From JADLHS01 sp964561105 (GTDB lineage: Bacteria; Verrucomicrobiota; Verrucomicrobiia; Limisphaerales; JADLHS01): a stretch of 64,000 bases of DNA. Numbering within the stretch: position 1 is the stretch's first letter; every line of letters starts with the position of its first letter. The notes under the pieces were generated by a model. The model saw only the letters and a list, made by a program, of their open reading frames with translations, was not told the DNA's origin and did no database searches. A program made the position numbers and the translations under genes. The stretch lies in contig CAZLOH010000001.1 in the NCBI GenBank assembly GCA_964561105.1, positions 62,001 through 126,000 on the forward strand, written 5' to 3'. Below are positions 8,511 through 16,570 of this stretch, one piece after another.

Positions 8511-10039
8511 AACTGGGCCACGGTCGGTCCGGGATTGCCGCCCAACGCGGAGAGCACCGTGAACACGACCGAGTTGATGACGCGGGTGTGATCGAAGGCA
8601 ATCAGCACGGCGACGGTGATCATCACGGTGGCGCTGGTCCATTGCAGTCCGCGGGTCAGCCAGGGACGATGCACGAACTGCCAGCTCCAGTTGCCCACGG
8701 CAACCGCGATGATTGCCATCGGAATCGCCAACGCCAGCGAGTACGTGCCGAGGATCAGCGCGCCCCAATACCAGGTGGAAGTGCCGACGAAGATGAGTAG
8801 CGGATAAAGAATCGCGCCACCCATGCAGGTCAGACAACTGACCGACAGTCCCAAGCCGGCGCAAAACGAATTGGCGGCGGTGATGTTGCCCGGCTCACGC
8901 AGGCTGGCGGATGGCGCGCGGATGACGGCCGCGCGTTTGGGCGAAACCAGCCCGACCACCGCGGCGATGCCCGTCCGGAACTTGCGTCCCCAGCGGCCCA
9001 GCCAGACGAAGCATTGCCCGCCGCGCTTCAACACGCCGACCGATTTGAGCGCGAAATAAATCAGGAACGAAGCGCCCAGCCAGTTGGCGTAGCGCGTCCA
9101 GGGGCCGAATCGCCCGCCGTGATTCAGGTGGCCGCCGGCTTCGGTCGGCGCGGCGGAAATGGCGGCGTTCAATTCGTTGGGCGGAGTTCCACAGAACAGT
9201 TCCGTGAGCGTGGCACCCGCTTGCAGCCTGGCCTGCATGCCCAGTAATTGCTGGCCCATGAAGGCCACCGTCGCGCCGCTGGCCATGTAAAGAATCGTGA
9301 AACCGGCGACGAACGCGGCGAGGTTACGCAGGATGCGTCCGCGCACGGCCTGCGGCATTCGCGCGCCGCGTTCGGCGATGGCCGCGGAACTGACCACCCC
9401 CGCAATGATGCCGGTGTAATAGCTCGTCAGTTCGATCGCACACGGGCTGAGAATCACCATCAATGCGCCGATCACGCCGAGCGCCAGCATCAAGGTGCTC
9501 GCGACGGTGCGGGCGGGCGCGGGTTCAACCACCGGCAATTTCCACTCAAACACGCGCTCGGGAGTCTTGCCGACGTCCTCGACGAGGAGGCGAAAATGGC
9601 CGCGCTTGGCCGCGAAGATCGGTTTACCGTGATTGTCCAGCAGCGGAAAGACCACCAGATACATGTTGTGATGTTCGCTCAACACGACGGGAGTTCCGAG
9701 TGACGGATAGCGGTCGCCGTTGCTGTCTTCGATGAGCACTTTGTTGCGCAGATCGAGATCGGCGATGGTGCCGACGTGGGTGTTGATCCCGATGAGAAAC
9801 GGCTGGGCCCGGCCTTCCCATTGCTGGAGATACGGCTCCAGCTTGACGCGCTTCACGAACTCCGGCGTGGCGTAGGTCGCATCCACAAACACATCCGCCA
9901 GCGACACGCGCGACGCATCGCTCTGGCGTGCCGTGGCCGGGCTGCCGGACTGGAGCTTCGGCACGATGTAAATGCCGACAACAAAGACGGCCGCCAGCAA
10001 AGCGATACCGGAAAAAAACAGAATGCGCGTGGCTTTCAT
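8507..10039 (-). CDS. DsbD/CcdA-like membrane protein of the nos cluster
   Basis: This 510-residue protein has an N-terminal membrane anchor, a soluble domain of about 150 residues, then six or more transmembrane segments. The membrane part carries two cysteine sites, ILSPCAIELTSYYTG (about residue 199) and SCLTCMGG (about 405), arranged as in DsbD/CcdA electron carriers. I infer transfer of reducing equivalents across the membrane for NosZ copper-site or cytochrome maturation. It starts one base after the upstream stop and overlaps nosD. Exact family is uncertain; similar proteins occur in clade II nos operons. Confidence 0.65.
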   Translation of the reverse strand: MKATRILFFSGIALLAAVFVVGIYIVPKLQSGSPATARQSDASRVSLADVFVDATYATPEFVKRVKLEPYLQQWEGRAQPFLIGINTHVGTIADLDLRNKVLIEDSNGDRYPSLGTPVVLSEHHNMYLVVFPLLDNHGKPIFAAKRGHFRLLVEDVGKTPERVFEWKLPVVEPAPARTVASTLMLALGVIGALMVILSPCAIELTSYYTGIIAGVVSSAAIAERGARMPQAVRGRILRNLAAFVAGFTILYMASGATVAFMGQQLLGMQARLQAGATLTELFCGTPPNELNAAISAAPTEAGGHLNHGGRFGPWTRYANWLGASFLIYFALKSVGVLKRGGQCFVWLGRWGRKFRTGIAAVVGLVSPKRAAVIRAPSASLREPGNITAANSFCAGLGLSVSCLTCMGGAILYPLLIFVGTSTWYWGALILGTYSLALAIPMAIIAVAVGNWSWQFVHRPWLTRGLQWTSATVMITVAVLIAFDHTRVINSVVFTVLSALGGNPGPTVAQL

Positions 10040-10040
10040 T

Positions 10041-10718
10041 TCAGTGCGTGGCCGCCGAGCTGAGCCGGCTCACGGTTTCGCGTGGCGGGTCTTTGGGCTG
10101 ACGCTCATCGGCGACGACGGCGACGGTTTGTTTCCGGCTCCACCCGGCCGCGCCCAGTTGCAACGCCATCGCCACGCCAATCAACCACGCGCCCAGTCCG
10201 AACCGCGAACTGACTTCAAACTGCGCGATCTTGGTCGTGCCCAGAAACGGCGGGGTGAAGTCTTTGACGCCGACCAAAGGCGTATGCTGGTCGCGGTTGT
10301 GGCCGATGTCGTGCATCTGGTTCACCGCTTGAACCGACGCTCCGGTGAAGGCAGCCGCCAGGGCGACCACCACGATTACCAGCGCCCAGCGACGAACCGT
10401 CAGCGGCAAGAGCGCGGCGAAGATTCCCAGAATTGCGCCGGCGATGATGGTGCCGGGCAACCATTTGAATTGCGGCAGGGTCGGTGGAATGTGGACGCCA
10501 ATATACCGATCCAGCACCGACAGTTCCCGGATGTCGCCCTGAAGCGCATTGGGATGGACCGCGATACGGAGGGCTTCCTCGTCGCGGTATTGCGGAGCTT
10601 CCATCCGCATTTGCCAGAGCGGCAGCTTGAGGCTGGTGAGGAACAAACCAGCGGCCACAACAACCAGAGTGAGACTGATGATTCGGCCGCTGCGGGGCGT
10701 GGGAGATGGATTATTCAA
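10041..10718 (-). CDS. Four-helix membrane protein of the nos operon, unknown function
   Basis: The protein has 225 residues and about four transmembrane segments (near residues 15-35, 85-105, 108-128 and 185-205). It has His-rich periplasmic loops, including MHDIGHNRDQH (about 143-153). I do not recognise the family. The start chosen is TTG at 10718, five to six bases after a strong AAGGAGG ribosome binding site that lies inside the last codons of nosZ; an in-frame ATG at 10784 would overlap nosZ by 74 bases and lacks such a site. Its position after nosZ suggests a role in N2O respiration, such as electron delivery or assembly. Confidence 0.7.
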   Translation of the reverse strand: MNNPSPTPRSGRIISLTLVVVAAGLFLTSLKLPLWQMRMEAPQYRDEEALRIAVHPNALQGDIRELSVLDRYIGVHIPPTLPQFKWLPGTIIAGAILGIFAALLPLTVRRWALVIVVVALAAAFTGASVQAVNQMHDIGHNRDQHTPLVGVKDFTPPFLGTTKIAQFEVSSRFGLGAWLIGVAMALQLGAAGWSRKQTVAVVADERQPKDPPRETVSRLSSAATH

Positions 10719-12543
10719 AGGACGCCTCCTTCCCACCCGCGCTGCCGGCTTTCTCCGCCTTGGTGATTGGCCCGAGAGTTTCATTCAACGGCGTGCCGGG
10801 AGGTTTGACCAGCAACCGTCCCCGCATTTCCATGTGCAACGCCGAGCAAAACCACGTGCAGTAATACCAGTACGTGCCCAGCTTATCCGCGACGAACGTC
10901 GTCTCGACGGTCTGCCCGGGGTCAACGGCGACGTTGATGCCGTACTTGGAAAGGGCCAGGCCGTGCGTCATGTCGCGGACGGTTTCGACGTTGGTCAGGT
11001 GCAATTTTACTTCATCGCCTTGATGCACCTCGAACTGCTCCGGCATGAACTTGGACCGGATGCAGGTCATGTACACCTCCACCTTGTTGCCGTTGCGGAC
11101 GACTTTTTCCTCGCCGAGCTTCACCGCGGTGGGCGGCGGGGTGTAGGTTTGCACCACGTAATCTTCCAGCACCTTGCGCGGGAGGAAGACCGCATCGTGC
11201 GGTTCCGGCAGCGACGGGAACGCCGCGACGACGCGCATTTTTTCACCGGAGATGTCAATGAGTTCCTGCGACTCGGGCATCGCCGGGCCGACCGGCAGGA
11301 ACATGCCCTTGCTGAGTTTGTTCAAGGAGAGCAACCAGTCGCCGCTGGGATGGCTCGTATCCCCGCCGGCGGCCTTGGTGTGGCCGACGTTGTAGTGAAC
11401 GTCCACGCGGTCCACGATGTAATCGGGCGCGCCCTTGATGGCTTTTTCGATGTTCCACTTCACGATCTGCGAATCAATGAACAGGGAGGTGTAGGCGTTG
11501 CCGCGATCGTCAAAGGTGGAGTGCAGCGGGCCGAGGCCGACTTCCGGCTCGGCCACAACCTTGAGCGTGTGCGCGTCAATGATCGAGACCGTGGGCGAGA
11601 GTTTGCCGCAGGCCAGCACGTATTTGCCGTCCGGCGTGACATTGCAGCCATGGGGATTCTTGGGCACGGGAATGAGTGTCAGCACGCCGGGCACTTTTTC
11701 CGATTCGATGACCGGCACGCCGTGGATCATCGTGGCTTTGCCTTCGGCGACGGCTTTCTCGGCCAGCGGCACGTCAATCGCGCCCACCGCATCGCGGTCG
11801 CGCTCGATCATGCCTTCGGACGAAACGGCATTCTCCGTGTTGTACATCGTGGAGAAAACATAGCGACCATCCTTGCCAGAACTGGCGATGTCCGCGTTGC
11901 CGGCAAAGCTGACCTCAAACTTGGCTTCCAGGGTTTGCGCATCGAGAAAGACAATCGCCGACCGGTAGGTGGCCGGGTCGGTTGAATTATTCACCGCGTC
12001 CTGCTCCAGCTCGCCATTCACATAAACGTATTTGCCCGACGGCAAAAACGTGGAAAGGCCGTGCGCGCCCTGAATGTTGGGCACGGTCGTGATGACGGCG
12101 ACTTCAAACGTGCGCAGGTCCACTTTCGCGACCCGGCCGTTGGCCTTGTCGTTGATCCAGAGCCAGTGACCATCGTAGCGACCGTCCGTCTGGCTTAACA
12201 CTGGATGATGCGTGTCGCCCCAGAGCGGGCCGGTGGCGGCCAGTCGTTTGTAGGTTTCGGAATCGTGATTGTTCGCATAGCCCAGCGCCGCCCGTGGCTC
12301 GAAGATGGGAATCTCCTTGATGAACCGGCACGACGGGATGCCAAAGACGAATGCGCTGCCGCTCTGGCCACCGCTCAGGAAGGCGTAGTATTCGTCGAGC
12401 TTGCCCGGCGGCACATAAACCTGTTCGGCGGCGGACTTGTTCTGCGCGGCTTCCTTCTCTTTCTTCGCGGTTGAATCGGAATTGCAGCCGGCGGCCAGGA
12501 GGGCGGCGCTGGTGGCCAGGATGAGGCAATGGATGGTCTTCAT
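10711..12543 (-). CDS. nosZ: Nitrous-oxide reductase, clade II (Sec-type lipoprotein form)
   Basis: This 610-residue periplasmic enzyme reduces N2O to N2. It starts with a Sec signal and lipobox (LLAAGC), not a Tat signal, which marks the clade II or atypical type. The beta-propeller carries CuZ ligand motifs such as DTHHP (about residue 120), DGHWLWIND and GCNVTPDGKY. The C-terminal cupredoxin carries the CuA motif CTWFCSALHMEM (about 562-573). I chose the ATG at 12543 because it begins the signal peptide; an earlier in-frame start would add 19 residues overlapping the upstream cytochrome gene. It lies 19 bp downstream of that gene. Confidence 0.96.
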   Translation of the reverse strand: MKTIHCLILATSAALLAAGCNSDSTAKKEKEAAQNKSAAEQVYVPPGKLDEYYAFLSGGQSGSAFVFGIPSCRFIKEIPIFEPRAALGYANNHDSETYKRLAATGPLWGDTHHPVLSQTDGRYDGHWLWINDKANGRVAKVDLRTFEVAVITTVPNIQGAHGLSTFLPSGKYVYVNGELEQDAVNNSTDPATYRSAIVFLDAQTLEAKFEVSFAGNADIASSGKDGRYVFSTMYNTENAVSSEGMIERDRDAVGAIDVPLAEKAVAEGKATMIHGVPVIESEKVPGVLTLIPVPKNPHGCNVTPDGKYVLACGKLSPTVSIIDAHTLKVVAEPEVGLGPLHSTFDDRGNAYTSLFIDSQIVKWNIEKAIKGAPDYIVDRVDVHYNVGHTKAAGGDTSHPSGDWLLSLNKLSKGMFLPVGPAMPESQELIDISGEKMRVVAAFPSLPEPHDAVFLPRKVLEDYVVQTYTPPPTAVKLGEEKVVRNGNKVEVYMTCIRSKFMPEQFEVHQGDEVKLHLTNVETVRDMTHGLALSKYGINVAVDPGQTVETTFVADKLGTYWYYCTWFCSALHMEMRGRLLVKPPGTPLNETLGPITKAEKAGSAGGKEASFE

Positions 12544-12562
12544 GGTGTTCAAAGCAAAAATT

Positions 12563-13807
12563 TTATTGGGCGGACGCCGATTGTTGTTTGGCGGACTCAT
12601 CCTCGACGATGAAAGTGCCCGTCATCTCCGGGTGCAGCCGGCCGAGCGAACACTGCGTCGCGCAGTAAAAGGTGAATTTGCCGGCACGATGGGCGCGGAA
12701 CTTCACCTTCTTGGGCGCGCCCGCCATCGCCCCGTTCAGAAAGACTTCCTCGTCATAGCTGCTGATGGCAAACCCGTGCCCCGCGCCCAGTCCGTTTTCC
12801 GTCGGCTCGAAAGTGACTTCGACGATCTGCCCTTTCTTCACACGGATGAGGTCCGGGTGATATTTCCAGGCGCGTTCAACCAGGTTGATGCGCACGTCGG
12901 GTTCGCCCAATTTTTCCTGTTCGGCGAGACCGCGCGACGCGACGCTGAGGGGCGCAGCCGAGGCGGGCTTCGCGAAGGTTTCGACGTAATAGGCCAGCTT
13001 CCAGGCGTCCTCCGGCGGAATCGCGCCGTTGAAACCGACCATCGGCGTGCCGTTAAAGCCGGTCAGAATGGTGCGCACAACGTCCTTGGTGTCGTGCCCG
13101 GACTTGAAGGCGCCCGGCTTGGTGAAGTCGCGCGGCGCAATGTGCGTGTTGCTGTCATCCACCAACGCCGCGGCCGAAGTGCCGTCGCCCCGACCCGATT
13201 CGCCGTGGCAGGTGATGCAGGCCAATTTGGTGAAAAGCACTTTTCCGTCGGCCAAGGCGGCATCGTTGCGCGGGGGCGGAGTGCCCAGGTCCACGACAGC
13301 CGGATGATTGTCGTTGGTGTTCGCGAAGCGCGGCGAAAACGTCTTGATGTATTCGACCACCGCCCAACGATCCGTGTCGCTGAGATGAAACCGCCAGGGT
13401 GGCATCGGCGTGCCCACCATGCCCAGGGAGACGGCACGGAACAAATCCGCATCCGTAGGCAACTGACCGGTGGGCGTGGTGCGCATGCGATAATTGGCCT
13501 GGACAAAATTGCGCGGCTTCGGCAGCAGGAATGCCGCGGCTTCCCCCTTGCCATCGCCCTTGTCCCCGTGGCAGGGGAGGCAGTTTTGTTCATAAACGGT
13601 CTTGCCCTGGGCAACCATCTGCGCCGTCACTTGCGGCTCAGGCGGCACGGTCAGATCGGAGAAGGAAATCTGGGCGGGTGCGGCGGCGGGATTCGATGCT
13701 TGAGTTTGCCTCGTCGGCGCCGGCTCTTCCGTTGAAGGTTTGCAGCCGGCGACCAGCAAACCCAACCCGATGATGAATGAAGCGGACCCGATTTGTTTTG
13801 TCGTCAC
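12563..13807 (-). CDS. Dihaem cytochrome c with C-terminal cupredoxin, nos operon electron donor
   Basis: This 414-residue lipoprotein (lipobox LLVAGC) has two cytochrome c domains with CxxCH sites CLPCHG (about residue 79) and CITCHG (about 199). A C-terminal cupredoxin domain carries a CuA-like site, FYCATQCSLGRLHPEM. It most likely shuttles electrons from the quinol side to NosZ; cytochromes in clade II nos operons are proposed to do this. The start is GTG at 13807, giving the lipoprotein signal directly. The gene is first in the operon and lies right under the FNR-type promoter. Confidence 0.9.
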   Translation of the reverse strand: MTTKQIGSASFIIGLGLLVAGCKPSTEEPAPTRQTQASNPAAAPAQISFSDLTVPPEPQVTAQMVAQGKTVYEQNCLPCHGDKGDGKGEAAAFLLPKPRNFVQANYRMRTTPTGQLPTDADLFRAVSLGMVGTPMPPWRFHLSDTDRWAVVEYIKTFSPRFANTNDNHPAVVDLGTPPPRNDAALADGKVLFTKLACITCHGESGRGDGTSAAALVDDSNTHIAPRDFTKPGAFKSGHDTKDVVRTILTGFNGTPMVGFNGAIPPEDAWKLAYYVETFAKPASAAPLSVASRGLAEQEKLGEPDVRINLVERAWKYHPDLIRVKKGQIVEVTFEPTENGLGAGHGFAISSYDEEVFLNGAMAGAPKKVKFRAHRAGKFTFYCATQCSLGRLHPEMTGTFIVEDESAKQQSASAQ

Positions 13808-13856
13808 AGCAATAAGATTAAGGAGCTTGGAACCGGATGGCCTTGAGGCAAGTCAA
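13808..13856 (-). promoter_or_regulatory. FNR/CRP-family box and -10 of the nos operon promoter
   Basis: TTGAGGCAAGTCAA (13843-13856) is a 14-bp FNR-type site of form TTGA-N6-TCAA. On the minus strand TAATCT (13820-13815) can serve as -10. That would set +1 at 13808, so the box is centred at exactly -41.5, the class II activator position. Transcription would start one base before the GTG start codon, giving a leaderless message; no Shine-Dalgarno sequence is seen. The rest of 13857-14075 shows no gene. Confidence 0.7.
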
Positions 13857-14075
13857 GGATTTGCGCTTTTGGGTTCTCCGCCGATTTCGGGAGTAACGTC
13901 CACAAAACGGTTTCGCCAATGGAGGATTTTGCTCCTGGAACTCTCGCATCATCACCGCAGCAAGAACGGATCGTATTGCCATTCACCTGCATCCACCTCG
14001 CTTCTTTCACGGCTGCCAGCAGCAAGCACAGGAGGGACGCGTGGGCCACCAGCTCAAGAGAATTGCCCGGGCCGC

Positions 14076-14642
14076 TCACTTCTCGCCGGAATCCTCAGCA
14101 CAGCGAAACGAAAGCCCCTCCGCAAACCGTTCCCACCGCGCGACGGTCGCCGCGCCCAGAGCACGGTCCAAATCGGCAAACTGCTTTTTTAATGCTTGAT
14201 CGTCGTCGGCGGTGACGAGCTTTTCCGCCATCGGAAAAACCATCGCATCTTCCATCCAGAGATGTTTTTGGTAAAGCGTCACGAGGTCTTGCAGCGTTTG
14301 CCGCAAAACAGCATCAGCTCCCGCGCAGCGCTGTTCGTAGCCAGTGATCGCCTCGGCCAGGGTGGAAACCAGGGCGCGGCCTTTGGCGTGTTCGTTGTTC
14401 AGTCCGCCAATCGGGCAGCCTTCCGCCGGCACCCCGCGTTGAATGAGCAGTGGAAAGAAAATGCCCTCTTCCCGGCGATGATGCCGCCGGTCGGCATACT
14501 CCTGCAGGAACTCCACCAGACCGCGAAGTTTTTGAACGTCGAGTCGCCGTCCTTGCGCCAGGGACGCCACGGCCTCCGGCAAAGAATTGATGACGCGCGC
14601 AATGATCTGATGTTCGGCGGACATATCCGCAATGGCATTCAT
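14076..14642 (-). CDS. Hemerythrin HHE-domain protein
   Basis: This is a 188-residue cytoplasmic protein with a four-helix hemerythrin domain. Candidate iron ligands are SAEHQ near residue 9, RRHHRREE near 53, NNEH near 82 and QKHLWMED near 124. Family members bind a di-iron centre and serve in O2 or NO sensing, storage or iron-cluster repair. The start ATG at 14642 follows AAAGG with normal spacing; an upstream in-frame ATG at 14687 would use codons of the palindromic repeat A3 and is less likely. It is the last gene of an operon with DUF2249, NnrS-like and SufT proteins, a set typical of nitric oxide stress. Confidence 0.88.
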   Translation of the reverse strand: MNAIADMSAEHQIIARVINSLPEAVASLAQGRRLDVQKLRGLVEFLQEYADRRHHRREEGIFFPLLIQRGVPAEGCPIGGLNNEHAKGRALVSTLAEAITGYEQRCAGADAVLRQTLQDLVTLYQKHLWMEDAMVFPMAEKLVTADDDQALKKQFADLDRALGAATVARWERFAEGLSFRCAEDSGEK

Positions 14643-14652
14643 GTGCTTACCT

Positions 14653-14748
14653 TTATTGACCCTCTCCCCCTTCACCCCCTCAGCCAAAGTTCTGAGTTCT
14701 GAGTTCTGAATTCTGAGTTCTGGGTGGAGGGGGAGCGGGTGACTTTGG
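14653..14748. repeat. Palindromic repeat family A, copy A3 (fills the SufT-hemerythrin spacer)
   Basis: Its arms are TTATTGACCCTCTCCCCCTT and GTGGAGGGGGAGCGGGTGAC around a heptamer-like AGTTCTG centre. It fills almost the whole gap between the SufT stop (14757) and the hemerythrin start (14642), so it is probably transcribed as a hairpin in the operon message. Confidence 0.85.
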
Positions 14749-14756
14749 ATTTCGTC

Positions 14757-15194
14757 TCAGCCAAATCCAAGTTGGCGTTGCCCCTCCGCGCTTAACTTTT
14801 CCGGCGTCCACGGCGGATCGAAGACCATGGCCACTTCGACTTTTTTCGCGCCAGCCAGTCCGTTCAATGCCGTCTTGACGCCCTCGTAAATCCACTCACC
14901 GGACGGACAGTTCGGTGTGGTGAGCGTCATGGTCACGGCAACGTTGCCGTCCTGGCACTCAACCGCGTAGATCAATCCCATGTCCACGATATTGAGGCCG
15001 TATTCGGGATCGGGAATGGTGCGGAGCGTTTCCCAGACGAGGGCGTTGTCCGGCGCAGCGGGCGCGCTGTCAGTGGTGGGTGGCTGCGGCGCCCCCGTCG
15101 CCCCGGTGGCCGCGACGCCCCCGTCGCCCCGGTGGCCGGCTTGCTCGGGCGCAGCGGGCGCACTGTCAGCGGTGGGATCAGGTGTCGGATTCAT
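14757..15194 (-). CDS. MIP18/SufT-type metal-sulfur cluster assembly protein
   Basis: This 145-residue protein has a Pro/Ala-rich N-terminus of about 55 residues followed by a DUF59/MIP18 domain (PDPEYGLNIVDMGLIYAV and TLTTPNCPSGEWI with the conserved Cys). Such proteins help mature iron-sulfur clusters in the cytoplasm, which suits an operon dealing with NO damage. The ATG at 15194 was chosen; the frame extends upstream only through the neighbouring gene. The linker contains GDGGVAATG, produced by repeat C2. Confidence 0.85.
   Translation of the reverse strand: MNPTPDPTADSAPAAPEQAGHRGDGGVAATGATGAPQPPTTDSAPAAPDNALVWETLRTIPDPEYGLNIVDMGLIYAVECQDGNVAVTMTLTTPNCPSGEWIYEGVKTALNGLAGAKKVEVAMVFDPPWTPEKLSAEGQRQLGFG
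15089..15136. repeat. GC-rich repeat family C, copy C2 (one full and one partial unit)
   Basis: The full unit at 15106-15136 differs from C1 (5088-5119) by one C only; a partial unit GCCCCCGTCGCCCCGGTGGC precedes it. Both copies are in-frame inside protein linkers and both encode GDGGVAAT. Confidence 0.7.
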
Positions 15195-16570
15195 GAGATG
15201 GGCTTTGGATTTAGCACCGGCGCCGGCGCGGACGACGGCTGAACCCAAAGATGTTTCAGCACGCCAACCATGTCCGCGACGAACAGAGCCACGCCGACCG
15301 CCAGCAACCACGCACCCAGACGCAGCCAGAGACCATTGAGCGTCCAAGCGCCAATGAGCAGCGGCACCACGGCCAACTGTTGCAACGCCAGCGCCCAGCG
15401 TTCAAGGCGCGGGTGCGTCAAAGCATGGGCCGGCGGCGTGGGCCCGCGGCCGACACGCGGACCGTACGCCCGCATCCAAGTCAAAAACGGCACGACCTTG
15501 CACATCATTCCAACCACACACGGCAACAATCCGCCAAAAACGCCGAGCAGCGCGTAGGTCATCGCATTGAATCCCCCCAACGCCATGCCCCGCGTCGAGC
15601 CGGGGAGCGCCAGCGCCGTTCCGGCCAGGGCGGCGACACAGAGGCCGATGCCACCACGCAGGAACGCAACCAAGCCCGGGTCCAGACGCCGTTTCTTGCG
15701 CGTGGCGAGCGCGTATTTCAAACCGACCCCGGAAAAAATCAAACCCGCGGTGATGGCTACTGCCCCCGCCAGCGCCAGCAGACTGAGTTGCCAGACCAGC
15801 GCGGGCAATAGGACCAGCAACCCCAATTGCGAACACCAAAGCCCCGTCTTCGCCAGCCACCAGCGCCGCACCTCGCCGAGCGTGAACATGGGGACCAGTT
15901 GAAATCCGACCCCTTGCAACAGCGTGACGAAGAATCCGACCAACCCCAGATGCGCATGAGCGCGCAGCAGCGCCACCTGATTGAAGGGAAGAAAACCCCA
16001 TTCCTGATCGGCGGCCAGCAGCAACCCGGCGAGCAACAGCCCAACCAGCACCGTGGACAACAGCCAACCGGTGGCCAGAATGATGGACCACGCGGTGACA
16101 TCGCGCCGGGCGGAGCTTTTTACGGTGAGCCACGTATTCAACGCAAAGCACACCACGCCGAGCGCGACCGCCCCGCCAAATCCGCCTAGCGCTTTCAAAT
16201 TCCAATGCCAGAAAGACCACACCATCCCAGGCACGCCGACGGTGTGCAGGCCGAAATGCACCCACCCAAGACGCTCACTCCACAACGTGGTGCCCAGCGC
16301 GACCGGCACGAGTTGATACACCGCCCCGCACGCCACCGTGACGAAGAAACCCAGCACCCAGGCATGCGTCAATGTGACCACGGACGGCAGCGCAAAGAAC
16401 TGTCCTGGCAGTTCCGGCTGGAGTACGAGCAAGCCGGTCGCGACCACGATCCAGACCAGCGCCAGCCCCATGAACGCCAACGGCAACCGACCCTGCGCCG
16501 CCAGCCAACTGGGACGATTGAGCGCAGAGGGAGCGGTTGCCGCCGGACGTTGAGGTGATGATTCAGGCAC
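15191..16570 (-). CDS. NnrS-like polytopic haem-copper membrane protein
   Basis: This 459-residue protein has about twelve transmembrane segments. His-bearing helices are spaced as in NnrS and haem-copper oxidase subunit I relatives: VTLTHAWVLGFF, WVHFGLHTVG and LLRAHAHLGLVGFF. NnrS-type proteins are linked to NO tolerance during denitrification; that role is inferred here. I chose GTG at 16570, overlapping the upstream stop, because the residues encoded before it belong to the other gene. The stop overlaps the SufT start. Confidence 0.7.
   Translation of the reverse strand: MPESSPQRPAATAPSALNRPSWLAAQGRLPLAFMGLALVWIVVATGLLVLQPELPGQFFALPSVVTLTHAWVLGFFVTVACGAVYQLVPVALGTTLWSERLGWVHFGLHTVGVPGMVWSFWHWNLKALGGFGGAVALGVVCFALNTWLTVKSSARRDVTAWSIILATGWLLSTVLVGLLLAGLLLAADQEWGFLPFNQVALLRAHAHLGLVGFFVTLLQGVGFQLVPMFTLGEVRRWWLAKTGLWCSQLGLLVLLPALVWQLSLLALAGAVAITAGLIFSGVGLKYALATRKKRRLDPGLVAFLRGGIGLCVAALAGTALALPGSTRGMALGGFNAMTYALLGVFGGLLPCVVGMMCKVVPFLTWMRAYGPRVGRGPTPPAHALTHPRLERWALALQQLAVVPLLIGAWTLNGLWLRLGAWLLAVGVALFVADMVGVLKHLWVQPSSAPAPVLNPKPIS

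Noticed and set aside
13804..14079. Minus-strand frame of 91 codons in front of the nos operon
   Set aside because: It covers the promoter region with the FNR-type box and shows no family or RBS.
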